A stretch of 64,000 nt of DNA from Lunularia cruciata (GCA_948567375.1 OX419758.1:64609001-64673000); one strand, 5' to 3'; counted from the first letter of the stretch, positions 11,101-23,213 are shown. Notes: generated by a model not told the origin, from the sequence alone. Translations and numbers: made by a program.

Positions 11101-12270
11101 TTGCAAAGCCCAAAAGACATGATATTGAAATCACAAGTTTCCCAAGGTGTGGTAAATATGGTGAGTTGTTGATATGTGACAACTTGACAAGTATCACTTT
11201 TGTTAGAATCAATAAGTAAAGTTTGTTCCCACAGAGATACAAGTAAAAAATGGTCAAATGCAAAGTTAAAGTAACAATGTAGTTCTTCTTGAGTTCTTCT
11301 TTAGTCTCTCAAGTAGAAACCACACCTAGAAGAGAGTAACAAGCATTGATCACAGTCTTGTCACAATCACAATTCTATCTTTCCAAACAATCTTGATTGT
11401 GATGATTCAGATTTTTCCAAACAAGGCTACTTCATTACAAAACTACTTTGCCTCAGAATTGTGTTCCACCTCTCCTCTAAAGGCGCAACTTCCTTGATCA
11501 AAATTGCTTTGCATTAACCCCATACTGCACTCACTAATGCAAAATACTACCAACATTACGTTTCTTCTCAGATCTATCATAGCATTGCTTTGATTGCTAA
11601 TCACTCAAGATCAAACACACTAAATGAAATCATAGTTTTGGAATCCAACATTTAACAAGCTTACTAACTTGCACTTTAAAATTCTCCAAACACTTACAAA
11701 CACACACATAGAATTGATCCGTTGAATTAAGCTAAAACGACGAGTACAAAGTTATAGCACTTTGCTTTATTCAAGTTCAGAAAAATGAATATTGAACAAC
11801 ACAACACTATGAATTCTTTCTTTAAATAGGCAAAGCACTTGATAATTACTAACTAATATATTGTTCTTTAACAATCTCTACATCCAAAATGACAACCCAC
11901 TCTTCATATTTGTTGATTCAACTCTCAAATTGGTTATGAATCCAATCTGATGTCTACCTCTTCATATTCTAAACCCAATGTAACTTCCTTTGCCTCTTGT
12001 ACTTTAGCTCTATCAACTTATACATCTTCTTCCATTTCTCTGATCTCTTCAGTTTGCACTACAGTTGAACTCATGGGTATTCTATCTACTTTCTTATCTT
12101 CTAACCCACTTACTTCTAATTGCACAGATAACTCCTCCAAAGATAATTGCACTCCTACTTCTCTTCATCTTGGGTTCCTAACTTCATGCTACTATGGATC
12201 TGCTCTAACTCAGATTTAACTAAATCTAATCTGAGACATAGTCTCCTACTTCAGTAATTTTCCTATCTAC

Positions 12271-12582
12271 TTAATCTCTGAGGCAAATCAAAAGATTGTT
12301 CAGATCTATATCCTTTGCCTTTCTCCTTCTTGTCTCATGCACCAACAGCTTCAACTTGTACATACATACTTCTTCCACCTTTACTTCAGCTTCCGCTTTC
12401 AACATTGCGCTGAGCTTCTCTACTGCTCCTCCTACTTGCTCCAATGTATGATCTTGAGCTCTCTCCACCTGCAACTCTTCACAATACATCTTTAATGCAT
12501 CTTCAAACTTGGCTTTCAATGCTTTCTCCTCCATGTATTGGGCAAGTTGGGCTTTTATGTCAATAATTGTCCTCGTGTACAC
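12271..12582 (-). pseudogene. Coiled-coil segment of family D protein
   Basis: 103 open codons on the minus strand encode a highly charged, probably helical protein rich in Lys, Glu, Ala and Leu. Segments such as 'IIDIKAQLAQYMEEKALKAK' and 'AVEKLSAMLKAEAEVKVEEV' show heptad-like spacing. No catalytic motif is recognised. Comparable charged segments occur on the minus strand at 29,260-29,472 and 45,527-46,248, in the same relation to the LTR-like end. It could be a gag-like structural protein of the element; this is inference. Flanking stops indicate a relic. Confidence 0.45.
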
Positions 12583-12936
12583 TCTTCTTCTCTATTCCTC
12601 CCCGCTGACTCTTGCTAGCAGACTTCATCATTCTACATTACCATCAACTTCAAAGTCTCCAACTCTTGCTCCATCACAATAGTGATTGCCCTGAAATGTA
12701 TAACCTCAGTGCACACTTCATCAAACTCTCCCTTTAACTTCTCCCAAGATCTTCTGCTTACTCACCTCTTCAGCTTGGCTCTCAAGCTTACCTCCTTGCT
12801 TCTCAAAAGACTTTTGCAAGTTCTGAATTCTCTTTTGTCAAAGAACTTCATCAACCCAAAGCACTTCAGCTTGCTTCTCTACTTTGATTAACTTCTCCTT
12901 CAATTGCATGATCTCTTCACTCAAATACTTCACCAC

Positions 12937-13490
12937 CTAGAATTCATCCTTTACTCCCAAATGGTCCTTCTTCTTCTTCAACATCATCAGCAAGGGATAG
13001 GCAATCTTGGATAAGTACGCTAGTTCCTCAAAATCTTCTTCTTCTTCCTTGTCTTTGCCTTCACTCATTGCTTGGATTGGTGCTTCTTCAACCGGCACCT
13101 TACTCCAAAGTCTTGATCTTTGTACCTTTAGAGTAACCTCCTCCAAACTAGCATCTTCATCTTTTGCTTTACTTGGTCCTACTATGGCCAATTGCACACT
13201 CTTCTTTGTTTTGGTTCCTTGGGGAAATGCCCACCTCAGCTCTTTGTCTCTCTACTCCTCTATTTCCACCACAAGCAACTCTAGATATGGAATGTCTCTT
13301 CCTTCCATGTGATCGATTGCCACATGGAAATCTTGATCTTCCTCCTCAGCCATTTCCTCCATTGGCTGCTGCACCTTGGGTTTTCCATCACTCCTACTGC
13401 TCGACTCCTCACTTTATAGTGTGAGTTCCACTTCTTCTTCTTCCATTGAGTCCTTTGACTTGTTCTCAGCTTCTCCTTCTGATTCTTCAT
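12937..13490 (-). pseudogene. Acidic/charged segment of family D protein
   Basis: Minus-strand frames at 12,937-13,197 and 13,281-13,490 are rich in Glu, Lys and Ser ('EGKDKEEEEDFEEL', then 'MMLKKKKDHLGVKDEF'). Similar acidic text appears around 46,730-47,200 in the spacer copy. The segment lies upstream (in the minus sense) of the coiled-coil block, so the order acidic region then coiled coil is shared by two copies. No known domain is recognised. Confidence 0.4.
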
Positions 13491-14045
13491 CCAACAACTA
13501 GTCTCTCAAGACAACCTCGTGCCTTGGCTCCAACCTTCTTGTTTTTCCTGGCTGTACTAGGAACACCATCTCCTCTGGTTGACTTCTCAATTTTGCTTCT
13601 TCATCTTCAAGATATTCACCTCCACTCTCTTGTGTTGTTAGTCTTGGCAAAGTGATCATTGTTACTTTGAATTTGGTGGATGTATTGCTGCTCTTCTACA
13701 TCCGCTTCTTTTCTTAGGTTTAGGTAGAAGTGGATCTTGAAGAGAGTTGGTTTGGAATTGAAGAGATCTATTGGGCAATTAATCTCTCCAATTCCAAAGC
13801 ATATGCCTCGTTTGCTAGTGAAAGCACTTTGCCTAATTCACCGGTTCTCTTGCAAACATCTAGTGAAAGAACACAGCCTAATGCTTCATCATGTAAGTGG
13901 TTTGCTCCGGCTTGCAGATTTCCATTATTTCCGCAACAATACTTGGCCTTACTGGGTCTCAATAGGTATCCACTTTATACCTATTCTTTGTATGTACCGC
14001 ACTAAATGAATTTCAAATTTCTATAGTCTCTTCTGTAGACTCTCC

Positions 14046-14189
14046 CTTCTCGAGGAATTCTCTAGTGAGCAATGTCTTGAGTCTTGGAGTGTTAGCCTTG
14101 GAGGAGTATGATAGATTTGGGGTTCCTTGCCTTCTTAGTCCATGGTACACTACCATAATAGCCATCAGAAATAGGCCGGCTCACATGCC
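14046..14189 (+). mobile_element. Family C LTR fragment, plus orientation
   Basis: About 140 bp, from 'CTCTAGTGAGCAATGTCTTG' to CCGGCTCACA, nearly identical to the end of the solo LTR at 8,380-8,522. Only the 3' part of the LTR is present. It stands in the opposite orientation to the gag that follows on the minus strand and to the LTR at 16,524. Confidence 0.75.
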
Positions 14190-16500
14190 TCTTCTATATG
14201 GATAGCTTCCAAAACTCCTAGGTCCTCTTCCCACATTGATCTAGAGTTATGCAATTTTTTTTGTGATGGTTTATAGTGGATCTTTTGGTGGAGGTGTAGG
14301 AACCATAAAATTACTATTTGTGGTGCAACCCTTGCCATCAAAGTATCAAAAGTTCCACTATACTTGTAACCTTGAGGAGGATGCACAACCTCCTTCACCA
14401 CCAAATCATTCTCATCCCCTTCCAAACTTTCCTCCATACATATTGTAATCTTGATAGCTTCAACCTTGGAAGAAGGTTTCTCATATTCCATCTTGCTTCT
14501 AATCTATAGTCTCAACTCTCCCAAAAAATTCTTGGTAAGCATGACTCCTATGCCAATCATAGTAGTCTCCACATCATCCCAACCCTTCCTCAACATTATG
14601 AAAAATCTGGACTCTAACTTCTCCATTCTTTCTACATAAATTATCACTTTCTCTCCATCTCCTTGTTTGAGGAAGGTTATCTCACTCATCAATCTCTCAT
14701 AACTCTCATTTGGAAGAAATTTCTCAATGAGTGATGAAGTCAAACTTTCCCAAGACTCTTCTTGCCCATCTTTCCTCTCTCTCCTTTGATATTTTGACTC
14801 ATACCATGTAACTATGCATCTTCAAAGAAATCCAGAAATAATAAGGCCCATCCATTCTTCCTCCTCTCATTTTTCCCATGCAAGCTCTCTTGAAGTCACT
14901 CACAAAGGCCTCCACACTGTCTCCATCCTTGCCAAAGAAAATATGAAATTTACTCATTTTAGCCCCTCATTATCTTTCTCTTTTCTCTCAATCTTTTTTT
15001 CTTTCTTTTCTCTCACTCTATAACTAATATAATATATATATATATATGACTAACATCATTTGAGAGTAATCCACCCTAGGAAACAAAAAAGCTTCAAGAT
15101 GCTCCAAGATTTCTATAGCAACATCATATCCAAGAATGCATATTAATCAAACCCTCGTGGATAGTTTATTCATAAGTTGAAAGATTATCTCCATCACTAA
15201 TCTTGAGAACTAGTTGATGAAAATGGTAGTTTTTATGTAGTTGTACTAAGACTCTCTCTGACATCTTTCACCAAAGTCTCCAAAAGTACTATTACTCTTC
15301 TACACTCATGTCCTTTTGGAAGGCTTTCCACTTCATAAACCTCACACAACTCCATGGTCTTAGATCTCCTCCCTCTCAATCTTGGTGAAGAAGGTCCAAC
15401 ATAAAATCCCAAGTCAAGTAAGCCACTCCTTTCCCTCAATCTCTTGGTCTCAAAATTCAATGGACATGAGCTTGCTTTATTTCCCTTCTCTCTATATAGA
15501 AAGCACTTAGAATCACTCTTTACTCCAAGTAATGTATGTTCGTGAATCCTTGCAACACTCTCTTCAAATTCTATTCTAAACTTTCATTCCCTCAAATCAA
15601 CCTTGACATCACCTCAAAGCCTTGGGGAACCTTGCATAGTCTCAACTTCTCCTCTTGGTAACCCTTCATGTTGCAAAGATAAATCTAAACACTCAAACAT
15701 ACTCTTGGTTGCTCTCACATTCTTCATGCATTGAGATCTCAACTCTCCAAAATTGACCCTTCCTCACAATGTCACCAAATTCTCTCAACTAGTATATCAC
15801 AATCCTTTGAAAACTTTCACTTGATCAAGACTCTAGGGAATTTTCCCCTACAAAACTTCAAATCTTTTCATTGAGCCATTTGGGCTAGGCAGCTTTATAT
15901 TCAGCACACATATTTCAAATTTGGTCTCAAAACCATCTCCTTACTTTAAAAACTCATAACTTCCTATTCAAGATTGATCTCTCTCTAATTCTTGGCCAAA
16001 AGCTAGAAAACTATGCATTGATTTCTCTTGGGAGGGTTGAGAAAAATCCAATGAAAAATGAAGAAGTGGAAAACTCCCTACAAAACTCTAAAGAGCATGC
16101 AGTTTGAAAAAATAATTTACCCTATCACCTTCTAAAACTTCTAGCTCAATGTGTATAAAATCCCTTACAATAATTTCAAGTGTTCCACCTAACACAATCC
16201 AACCTATCCTTTGTGAAAATTTTGAGTCCAGATCTTAAACTTGGAGTATTGCCTGAAATCATCGTAATCCCCAAACTCTGCAATCCACCTCACATAATCT
16301 CTCCAAATCCTCTCATGTGTATAATATGTACAATGTCATCTCAAACACATCATAAAAAATTACAAAATATAAAATGGGTCCAAGTTCTCTAACATCACTT
16401 CAACACTCTCCTCCTCTAATGTTCTTTCCAAATGAGCTCTCATACACTCCTTTTGTCCAATATAGGATTTTACGCATAACATTATCTTGCCTTCTAGAGA
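14165..16500 (-). pseudogene. Gypsy gag remnant (family C)
   Basis: Minus-strand text parallels the gag region 24,800-27,640 of the full-length element. At 14,504-14,743 the frame reads as a retrotrans_gag core ('FLPNESYERLMSEITFLKQG', 'RKGWDDVETTMIG'). At 15,233-15,460 a Gly/Arg-rich segment ('GPSSPRLRGRR', 'SLPKGHECR') matches 26,500-26,700. The site where the family A solo LTR inserted at 25,688 is uninterrupted here (near 15,243), which gives the pre-insertion state. Stops and frameshifts make it non-functional. The microsatellite (TA)n lies at about 15,034-15,046. Confidence 0.65.
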
Positions 16501-16502
16501 GG

Positions 16503-16519
16503 TCCCAACAATGGAACCA
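16503..16519 (-). other. Probable primer-binding site of family C
   Basis: On the minus strand, a few bases after the LTR end, the text is TGGTTCCATTGTTGGGA. It resembles the Athila/Tat-type site beginning TGGCGCCGTTG if C-to-T decay at CpG sites is allowed. Inference from resemblance only. Confidence 0.4.
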
Positions 16520-16523
16520 AAAA

Positions 16524-17181
16524 TGTGAGCCAACATGTCTCTCACTTAAGATAAACCTCTGATGGCTATTATAGTAGTGCACCATGAACTAAAAAAGCAA
16601 GGAACCCCTACTCCATCATACTCCTCCAAGGCAAAAACTCTAAGACTCAAACTATTGCTCACTAGAGAACTCAACGAGAGAGATAGTTGCAAATGAAAGG
16701 ATGATAAATAATTCCTCACCCTTATTTTATATACTTGTGGAATAGCTATATACCAAAGTTACTAACTACCAAAATAACTCAATTTACTAGGCTAAAAGTC
16801 AAAAGTTTAAATGAATATCCATACTCATGGGAATATTCTCTTAAGCATGTAGTCTTATCTTGACCTAATCATCAAGTTAAGAATTCCTTCATATGGGCAC
16901 TATCCAAGGTTTGTGGATCCAAGAGTTCTCAACTCTTTCCTCAAGGAAAAACACCTAAGAATAATACCAAGTCAACACACTAGAATCCAAAATAGTGATG
17001 CTTTTCTTTTCCACTTCCTCTATAGTAAGGTCCACTCTATTTTAGCTATGACTAACTTTAGCTAATCATGACTAATGTAGAACTATCCTTTAACTCTATA
17101 TAAGTTATATCTCCCAAGTACTTATAATACCGAACTAAATAATATCACAATAGTACAAACATAGTACAAATGGGTGTTACA
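16524..17181 (-). mobile_element. Family C LTR, minus orientation
   Basis: Plus-strand text starts TGTGAGCC and ends GGTGTTACA, so the sense LTR runs TGTAACACC...GGCTCACA on the minus strand. It aligns over its full 658 bp with 19,566-20,247 and 27,665-28,361. It is followed on its sense side by a candidate primer-binding site and gag, and is the 5' LTR of the remnant at 14,165-16,500. Confidence 0.8.
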
Positions 17182-17577
17182 GGCTTTGTTTCAGCACCTT
17201 CAACTCTAGCAGTATTGTAAGAGTGGATTGAACCTCCACTCTCGCATACTCTCTTGCTTCCACATTGTCAGAAGACACTTCTATCTTGGAGAAGGAGTTC
17301 TCTTGCTCTAGGAGTGCTCATTCCATAGTTGGCAAAGGTACCCACTCTTGTGCTATGAGCATAATGCCTTTTACTAGGTCCACCTTGTGAGTCTTGGTCA
17401 GCCCTTCCATCATGATCAATTCCCAATTGTGATTCATCATTAGCCTAGGAAGCCTCCTCCACCAAAGAGTCCACTACTTGAGGATTTGGTTGGTGTCTCT
17501 TCCCAATCCTGAATAAAGTCATGAACACCTTTTGTTTTCTAGTTCCTTCCCTCATAGCCTTGTCAATGGGTACCCAC

Positions 17578-18097
17578 TTACCTGTCATGCAGTAGTTGGC
17601 AAAAAGTCACTTGCCCATTGTTAACGTACATTGTCCATGAGGATCTAAACAACTTCATGACCAAGGTGACTATGTTATGCTGAGTAGGGTCATGGTATCC
17701 TTGCACCTTCCAGCCATTCCTTGTCTTCTTGTGTTTGAACAAGGATTTAAATTTCTTGGTCATTTCTTTTGATAGTTAGATAAAAAATGATGAGGTGCAT
17801 TGCCCTTGATTTTCAATCAAAGTGAAGCACTATCTGCTAGTGCTCCTCAGCCCATGCAACAATTTTCCCTCTCAATTTGGAGAAGTCTAGGTTCTTCTTC
17901 TCCTGAATCTCCACTACCATTGGGAGGTTTATGAAATAATAAATCCATAGTAGACAGCATAAAAGTGTTGAATTTAAGTACTTGGCATAGTAGTAGTGCA
18001 TCCACTTCTCTACTCTGGGCAATGGTAACATGATACAAGTCTTCTTCTTTGGGGAAGGCATTATGATAGGAAAGCATACCTCAAATTTGATTCTCAC
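17578..18097 (-). pseudogene. Family D protein, conserved N-terminal block
   Basis: Two minus-strand frames (17,578-17,763 and 17,837-18,097) together give about 150 residues. The first carries a basic stretch and 'NGWKVQGYHDPTQHNIVTLV' ending 'MYVNNGQVTF'. The second has 'SPKKKTCIMLPLP' and a hydrophobic 'LLCCLLWIYYFINLPMVVEI' segment, then 'EKKNLDFSKLRGKIV'. A decayed relative of the first block lies near 47,660-47,800. Function unknown; the family appears to be spread by LTR retrotransposition. Confidence 0.4.
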
Positions 18098-18465
18098 TTT
18101 GTGCTATGAATCTTGATCACCCTCTCTCACAATCTCTTAAATTGCTCAAAGGTTCTCAGCTCTTCTTACTTCTAAACTGTTCCCACTTGTACAACGTCAA
18201 ATGCTCCAAGAATGGGTAGAGTTTCAAGAGAATTCAATGTAACTTTACCTCCTTGGAAGGTGCTACACTTTTACATTTTAGCCAATCTGTTCAAGATTTT
18301 GGTGGAAATTTCTAGTAAAGCATCATATTCCGTGCTTGTGTGAAGTGGCATGAGGACTGATGGAGATGGAAACTGCAATTTTATCCCATGTGTCAAATCC
18401 TTTTCAAATTGGAAGGTGAGGCATTACCAATTGATGGCAGTCTCTGACAAGTCATCCCGCACTCA

Positions 18466-18599
18466 TGTTTGCGGTACCTTTGTTCATGGTACCATTGTTT
18501 GTGGTACCTTTGTTCGTGGAACCCCATGTTTGTGGCACCTTTGTTTTTGGTACCCTTGTTCATGGTACCTTTGTTTGTGGTACCCTTGAACTTGGACAT
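18466..18599. repeat. 15-bp minisatellite coding a pentapeptide repeat
   Basis: About eight units of a 15-bp motif (plus-strand consensus GTTTGTGGTACCTTT) in tandem. Read on the minus strand from the ATG at 18,597-18,599, the units give repeats of the type NKGTM/NKGTT. A frame change about halfway turns the same DNA into HEQRY-type repeats. Both frames stay open because 15 is a multiple of three. Confidence 0.85.
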
Positions 18600-19239
18600 C
18601 CATTCCCTTCTCAGGGTTACTATTTAGGAACTTTGTGGTGATTGAGGTATAAGCCATACTTTATACCTTCAAGCATCATCCTACTCAACATGATGCACTT
18701 ATTTGGAGGAAAAAAAAACGGAAAATACACCTAAGGGAACATCAAGTGGGCCGTGACAACTTCCTCAACAAGTTCTGAAGAGAGAGAGAGAGATATGCCC
18801 ATAGTATGCAATGCACAAGATACAAGATATGGGTGAGGCAGGAAACTCTCCAGCCCACACCATTGTTGCAACCACCAAAAAAATCATTCCAAAGAGAAAT
18901 GCAAAAGAGCAAGAGGTCTATCATACCATACAAAATCTAGAATTGCCACACTACTTTTTGGACATACCTCTAGAACACACAACAAAGACCATTCCTCTAC
19001 ATTTACAAGTCATGGAAAAATTCAAAGATATAGATATATCCCATGTATAAAAAGCTCTTAGATACATTTGGTTGAGTATCAACAGGGGTACCAACAAGCA
19101 TCCAACATATTAGGAACTCTTCTACAAATTTAGAGATATCTTTGCCTACCATTATGCATAATTAATGGGCATGAATCCAAAACATGTGAACATCACATAT
19201 TGATGTATGCAAATGAAATTCTTGTTTATCTAAACCATA

Positions 19240-19565
19240 TGTGATGGCTTTGTGTTGATGTACTTATAATATAGTCAATAAGGAAGAGTTTGTTCCCACA
19301 AGGAGATTGTTTGGAAATGCCTGGAAGTGAAGTGAAACACACACTATGAAGTGAAGTGAAACACACACCTAAACCCAAATCATAATTCATTTATTATCTC
19401 TTGTTTAACTTCTTGGGCAGAAACCAATCCAAGAGGGTAGTGCCATCCTTTTTGGTGCTAATCACTTTCACTCTAAAATCTAGCCAAGATTGCTCTTGAA
19501 TGTGTATGGTTCATTCAATTTTAAGTGCCTTTCCATTCCAAGATGTAGTGTTTATGAATATGTTT
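19240..19565 (-). mobile_element. Family D LTR-like end, left of nested gypsy
   Basis: Contains GAAGAGTTTGTTCCCACAAG and GGGCAGAAACCAATCC..., which match 44,370-44,660 and, less well, 11,200-11,420. The match is cut at 19,565 by the family C LTR and continues at 28,362, where the text again follows 44,680 onward. This shows the gypsy element at 19,566-28,361 was inserted here. Confidence 0.7.
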
Positions 19566-20247
19566 TGTGAGCCAGCCTATCTCTCATTCAAGATGAATCT
19601 CTGATGATTATTAAGGTAGTGCACCATAGACTAAGAATGCAAGGAACTCCAACTCCATCACACTCCTCCAAGGTTAGAACTCCAAGGCCCCTCCAAGATT
19701 GAGGACATTGCTCACTAGAGAACTCAATAAGAAGGACAATTGCAAATCAAAGGATGATGAGTACCTCCTCACCCCTAGCTTATATACTTGAGAAAAATTT
19801 ATATACCAAAGTTACTAATTACCAAAGTAACTCAAGTTACTAGGCTAAAAGTCTAAAAGAATATCCAAGCAGATAGGAAGAATCCATGAGTAGGGGATCT
19901 TATCCTCACGTACCAACTAGGTCAAGGATGCTTTCACATGGGCTATCCTTGGACTATAAAAAAAATTTGCACCAACAAGGCTTTTTGGCCCAAGAGCTCT
20001 CAACTCTTTCCTCAAAGTCAAATAACTAGGAATAATACCAAGTCAATAAAATACTATAGCAAACTAGTGGTGCTCACTCTTTTCCCTTCATGGAGAATAG
20101 AGTCACCTTTATCCTAGCTAGGATGAGCTCTAGCTAATCATGACTAATGAAGAAGTTTACCCAACCTCCATATAGATAACATCTCCACATCTTACAATAC
20201 CAAACTTAATATCCATATATATCATACATGCATCAATGGGTGTTACA
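19566..20247 (-). mobile_element. 3' LTR of the family C element
   Basis: 682 bp, plus-strand ends TGTGAGCC and GGTGTTACA. Contains AGCTTATATACTTGAG near 19,780 as the likely TATA region on the minus strand, the counterpart of TATATAAAC at 8,313. Confidence 0.85.
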
Positions 20248-20339
20248 TTTAACCCCAAAGTAAGACTTCACTTTGTCCTTGGAGTGAAGGTCTCTTTACC
20301 TTCTTTGATATAACTCTAATTTATCATAGTTAATCATAT

Positions 20340-21358
20340 CAAAGTGTTTTCTTCCCAACTCCTTGAGATCATAGGTGTAATTGCACCACACCTTCTCCAC
20401 TATGAAAGATCCAAAGTTCTTCAACTTCTTTGCATCCTCTTGAACAAAATGGAATCAAACAACATTGCCTTATCACTTTCCTTGAAGTGCCCTACCTTTT
20501 TCTTGCCTTCCTTCTTGTCATAGCTCTCCTTTTGTTTCCTTTGGGCTTGCTCAACTTGAACCATAGCAACTACTCTTATCTCTTCCAATTCCATGAGTTG
20601 CTCTTTCCTTGACTTCTCTGCATCATCTCCTTCAAATTTTTTTATGAATGCTTTGAAAAGTATAAAGTTCAAAATGAATAGGTAAAGTATATTCAATACC
20701 ATACATCAAATGGAGTATATTTTATGGATGTCTCTATTTTTATCCTATTCTCCCATAAAACCACATGAATCCTCTTGTCCCAATCATGTCTTGCCCCATC
20801 TATTTCTGCATCTTTGGCCAACATCATGCACAAGGTTTGATTGATTCTCCCTACCAAGCCATTGGAGGGTGCTTATAGGTGATAGTCATTCTGTATGTTA
20901 TAGAGAAATGTTGTAGCATGGCTGCAATGATACTTCTTGTAAAGTCTCTTACTCTATCAAAAACAAACTCCAAAGGGCATCCAACCTAGTAATAATATGT
21001 TCATAAAGAAATATATCAACTTCATCTTCATTTTTGTCTCTTAATGGTCTTACTTTGACCCACTTAGTAAGGTAATCAATAACTATCAAAATGTACCAAT
21101 GGTTGCTTCATGTTCTATTGAGAGAAACTATAAAGTCAATTTCAACTTCTAAAAAGGTCTTAGCAATAAAATTGATCTAAGAAGTGGACTAGAGGTAGAC
21201 TTCCTATCAAAAGCTTGACAAACTTTACAAGCTTTGTAATAATGAAGAAAATCCTTGAAAATTCCCCTCCAATGATAACTTGCATCTAGAATCTTGAAAG
21301 CGGTCACCTTTCTTGCAAAGTGACCAGTATTTACCAAACCATCATGAAATTCCTTCAT
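20340..21358 (-). pseudogene. Gypsy integrase remnant
   Basis: The zinc-binding HHCC domain is at 21,149-21,358: 'FHDGLVNTGHFARKVTAFKI' then 'YYKACKVCQ', with the His pair and Cys pair in place. The catalytic core follows at about 20,700-21,140 in shifted frames, including a recognisable 'GRINQTLCMMLAKDAEIDG' type segment after the expected catalytic Glu region. The C-terminal part at 20,421-20,702 reads 'LMELEEIRVVAMVQVEQAQ' and 'ESYDKKEGKKKVGHFKESD', ending near 20,340. Frame breaks between the blocks make it non-functional. Confidence 0.75.
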
Positions 21359-21431
21359 GAGTAGGATAGATCTTTCTTACTCATTGCTCTTTCAAGTAGA
21401 AGATTTTCTCCTTGATAGAAAAGAATGTCCT

Positions 21432-23200
21432 TCACCATTGTGTAAGGTCTAGATCTTGTTGCAAGGGCTTCCTCTCCCTGGCATACATCCCATACAAATA
21501 GTTACATCTTGTAACAAATTCTACAATCTTCTTGTACTCCATTGGAACCTCTGGAGTAATTGAGATTTCCATGAGCTCCTCATGCAAGAAGGAATCATCT
21601 ATTGGCTCATCTCCATCATGATCATAAGCCCTAGATAACAAATCAATGTTTGCATGTTTCTTTCTTGTCCTATCTTCAATGGGGTAATCATACTCAAAAA
21701 AGAACATCATCCACCTTGCTAACATCCCTTCCACATTAGGGTTGTTGAAGATTTATTTCAAAGCCTTGTGATCTATGACAATGGTGCACTTTCTTCTAAT
21801 CAAGTAGTGTCAAAAATTCTTGAGATAAAAAATTATTGTCAACTATTCCTTTTTTTAATTAATAGTTATTCTCTACTTAAACCATTTATCTACTAGCATA
21901 AGCTATTGGATAATCATGCCCATATTAGTATTATGGAGGTCAAATTGATCCAAGGTAACTTTCAATAATCTTTGCATTGATGATGAGTCAAGCACTAACT
22001 TAAAACATCTAGCTCAGTATGTACTTTCTTGGTTGTTATGATCTCACCAAGATACTAGCTTGTAGAGCTAGTAATGGGTAATAGGTATCAATCAAATTTC
22101 CCTATGAAGTAAACACAAAACCCAAAAGAGAGGAAACAAGGACACCTCAAATCCTTCTCATATCATGATGCGGTAGAAGACCACCAAAGAAATGTGACTT
22201 TCTCATGATGACTTTCATGCTCAAAGTTGATGATCATGTATCATCACCTTCAAGTGCATCCTATAGCTACATTGGGAGCATCAATGTAGAGGATGAAAAG
22301 CTTACTCCAATTGGATTTAGTAAGAATTGGAGCCATAATAAGGGATTTCTTGAGCTCCTCAAAAGCTTTGAGAGCCTCATTTTCCTCCAAAATCATTATG
22401 TATTCTACACCCTTCTTCATGTAAACGGCCAATGCATAAGCCTTGTTGTAAAATGAGAAGATGAATCTCCCATAGTACCCAACCATCCCAAAAATTGGTG
22501 TAACTTTGTCAAGCTTGAAGGGAATGGAAGCTTTGAGATTTTCCTCACCTTCTCAAGATCCATTGCTACTCCATCTTTGGAAATCATATGCCCCAAAAGT
22601 AGACCTTCTTCACAACCAAAGATGCACTTCTCTATATTGAGTGATGTATTTGCTTCATCCAAGTGTTGCAGAACTTTAATCAAATATTTAGAGTGCTCCT
22701 CCTTGCTCCCATAGACACAAAAGTCATCAATGAGATCTCTCATAAATTTTCCAATGAAAGGTTCAAACACCTTGTTCATGAAACTTTAAAATGTGGTTTG
22801 AGCATTACAAAGCCCAAAAGGTATGTTTTGAAAGCATAAGTTTCCCAATGTGTGGTGAATGTGGTGATTTGTTGATGCTTTGGTGCAACCTTGATTTGGT
22901 TGTAGCCACTATAATCATCCAAATTGTACCTCTCATGATCTACAACCTCCTCCAAGACCTAATCAATTAATGGCAAGGAATAGTACTCCTTATTGGTAAC
23001 AACATTGAGTGTTTGTAATGAACACATACACAAAACTTGTCATTCTTCTTCTTTACAATCACAATTAGAGATACCCATTATGAATTCTCCACCTTAAAAA
23101 ATAAACTCAACATCCTTGAGTTGATCAATCTACTCCTTCACAACCAAAGCTATTGGTGTGCTAATGGAATGTTGTTTTTGGCAGATTAGCCTTACATTCA
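21432..23200 (-). pseudogene. Gypsy reverse transcriptase and RNase H remnant
   Basis: The palm is at 22,417-22,779, with 'FIGKFMRDLIDDFCVYG' (both catalytic Asp residues kept), 'EANTSLNIEKCIFG' and 'LPFPSSLTKLHQFLG'. The thumb/RNase H junction is at 22,250-22,486 ('FEELKKSLIMAPILT', 'KLFILYIDA'). The RNase H end and linker are at 21,432-21,734 ('RWMMFFFEYDYPIEDRTRKK', 'DLLSRAYDHDGDEP'). Between 21,933 and 22,248 lies DNA absent from the sister copy at 10,500-10,560. The N-terminal fingers (22,860-23,200) are poorly preserved. Confidence 0.8.
21933..22248. repeat. ~315-bp insertion inside gypsy pol
   Basis: The sister copy reads straight from '...ctattggatgatcatgc' to 'gtgcatcctatag' at 10,513-10,566, while here about 315 bp intervene. 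The insert has no coding motif I recognise. Its edges are approximate and I saw no clear terminal repeats. Confidence 0.55.
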
Positions 23201-23213
23201 ACTCCACCTTTGG

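Larger units (their letters stand above)
11170..14045 (-). mobile_element. Lys/Glu-rich LTR family D, downstream part
   Basis: The left end (11,170-11,420), with GTTTGTTCCCACAGAG and 'agtagaaaccacacctagaagagagtaa' style text, matches the LTR-like ends at 19,240-19,565 and 44,340-44,660. It is followed on the minus strand by charged, coiled-coil-like open frames. The element is interrupted at 14,046 by gypsy family C material and seems to resume at 17,182. No reverse transcriptase, integrase or protease is visible in any copy of this family in the window. It may be non-autonomous or may encode an unusual gag-like product. Confidence 0.5.
17182..19239 (-). mobile_element. Lys/Glu-rich LTR family D, upstream part
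   Basis: Minus-strand frames encode 'KKFKSLFKHKKTRNGWKVQGY' type text (17,578-17,763) and a second segment at 17,837-18,097, then a pentapeptide-repeat region at 18,466-18,599. The 'NGWKV...Y.D...IV..VMKL' pattern recurs, decayed, on the minus strand around 47,660-47,800 in the spacer copy, so it is a conserved part of the family's protein. I do not recognise a named domain. The piece is probably the upstream continuation of 11,170-14,045, separated by the nested family C remnant. Confidence 0.45.
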
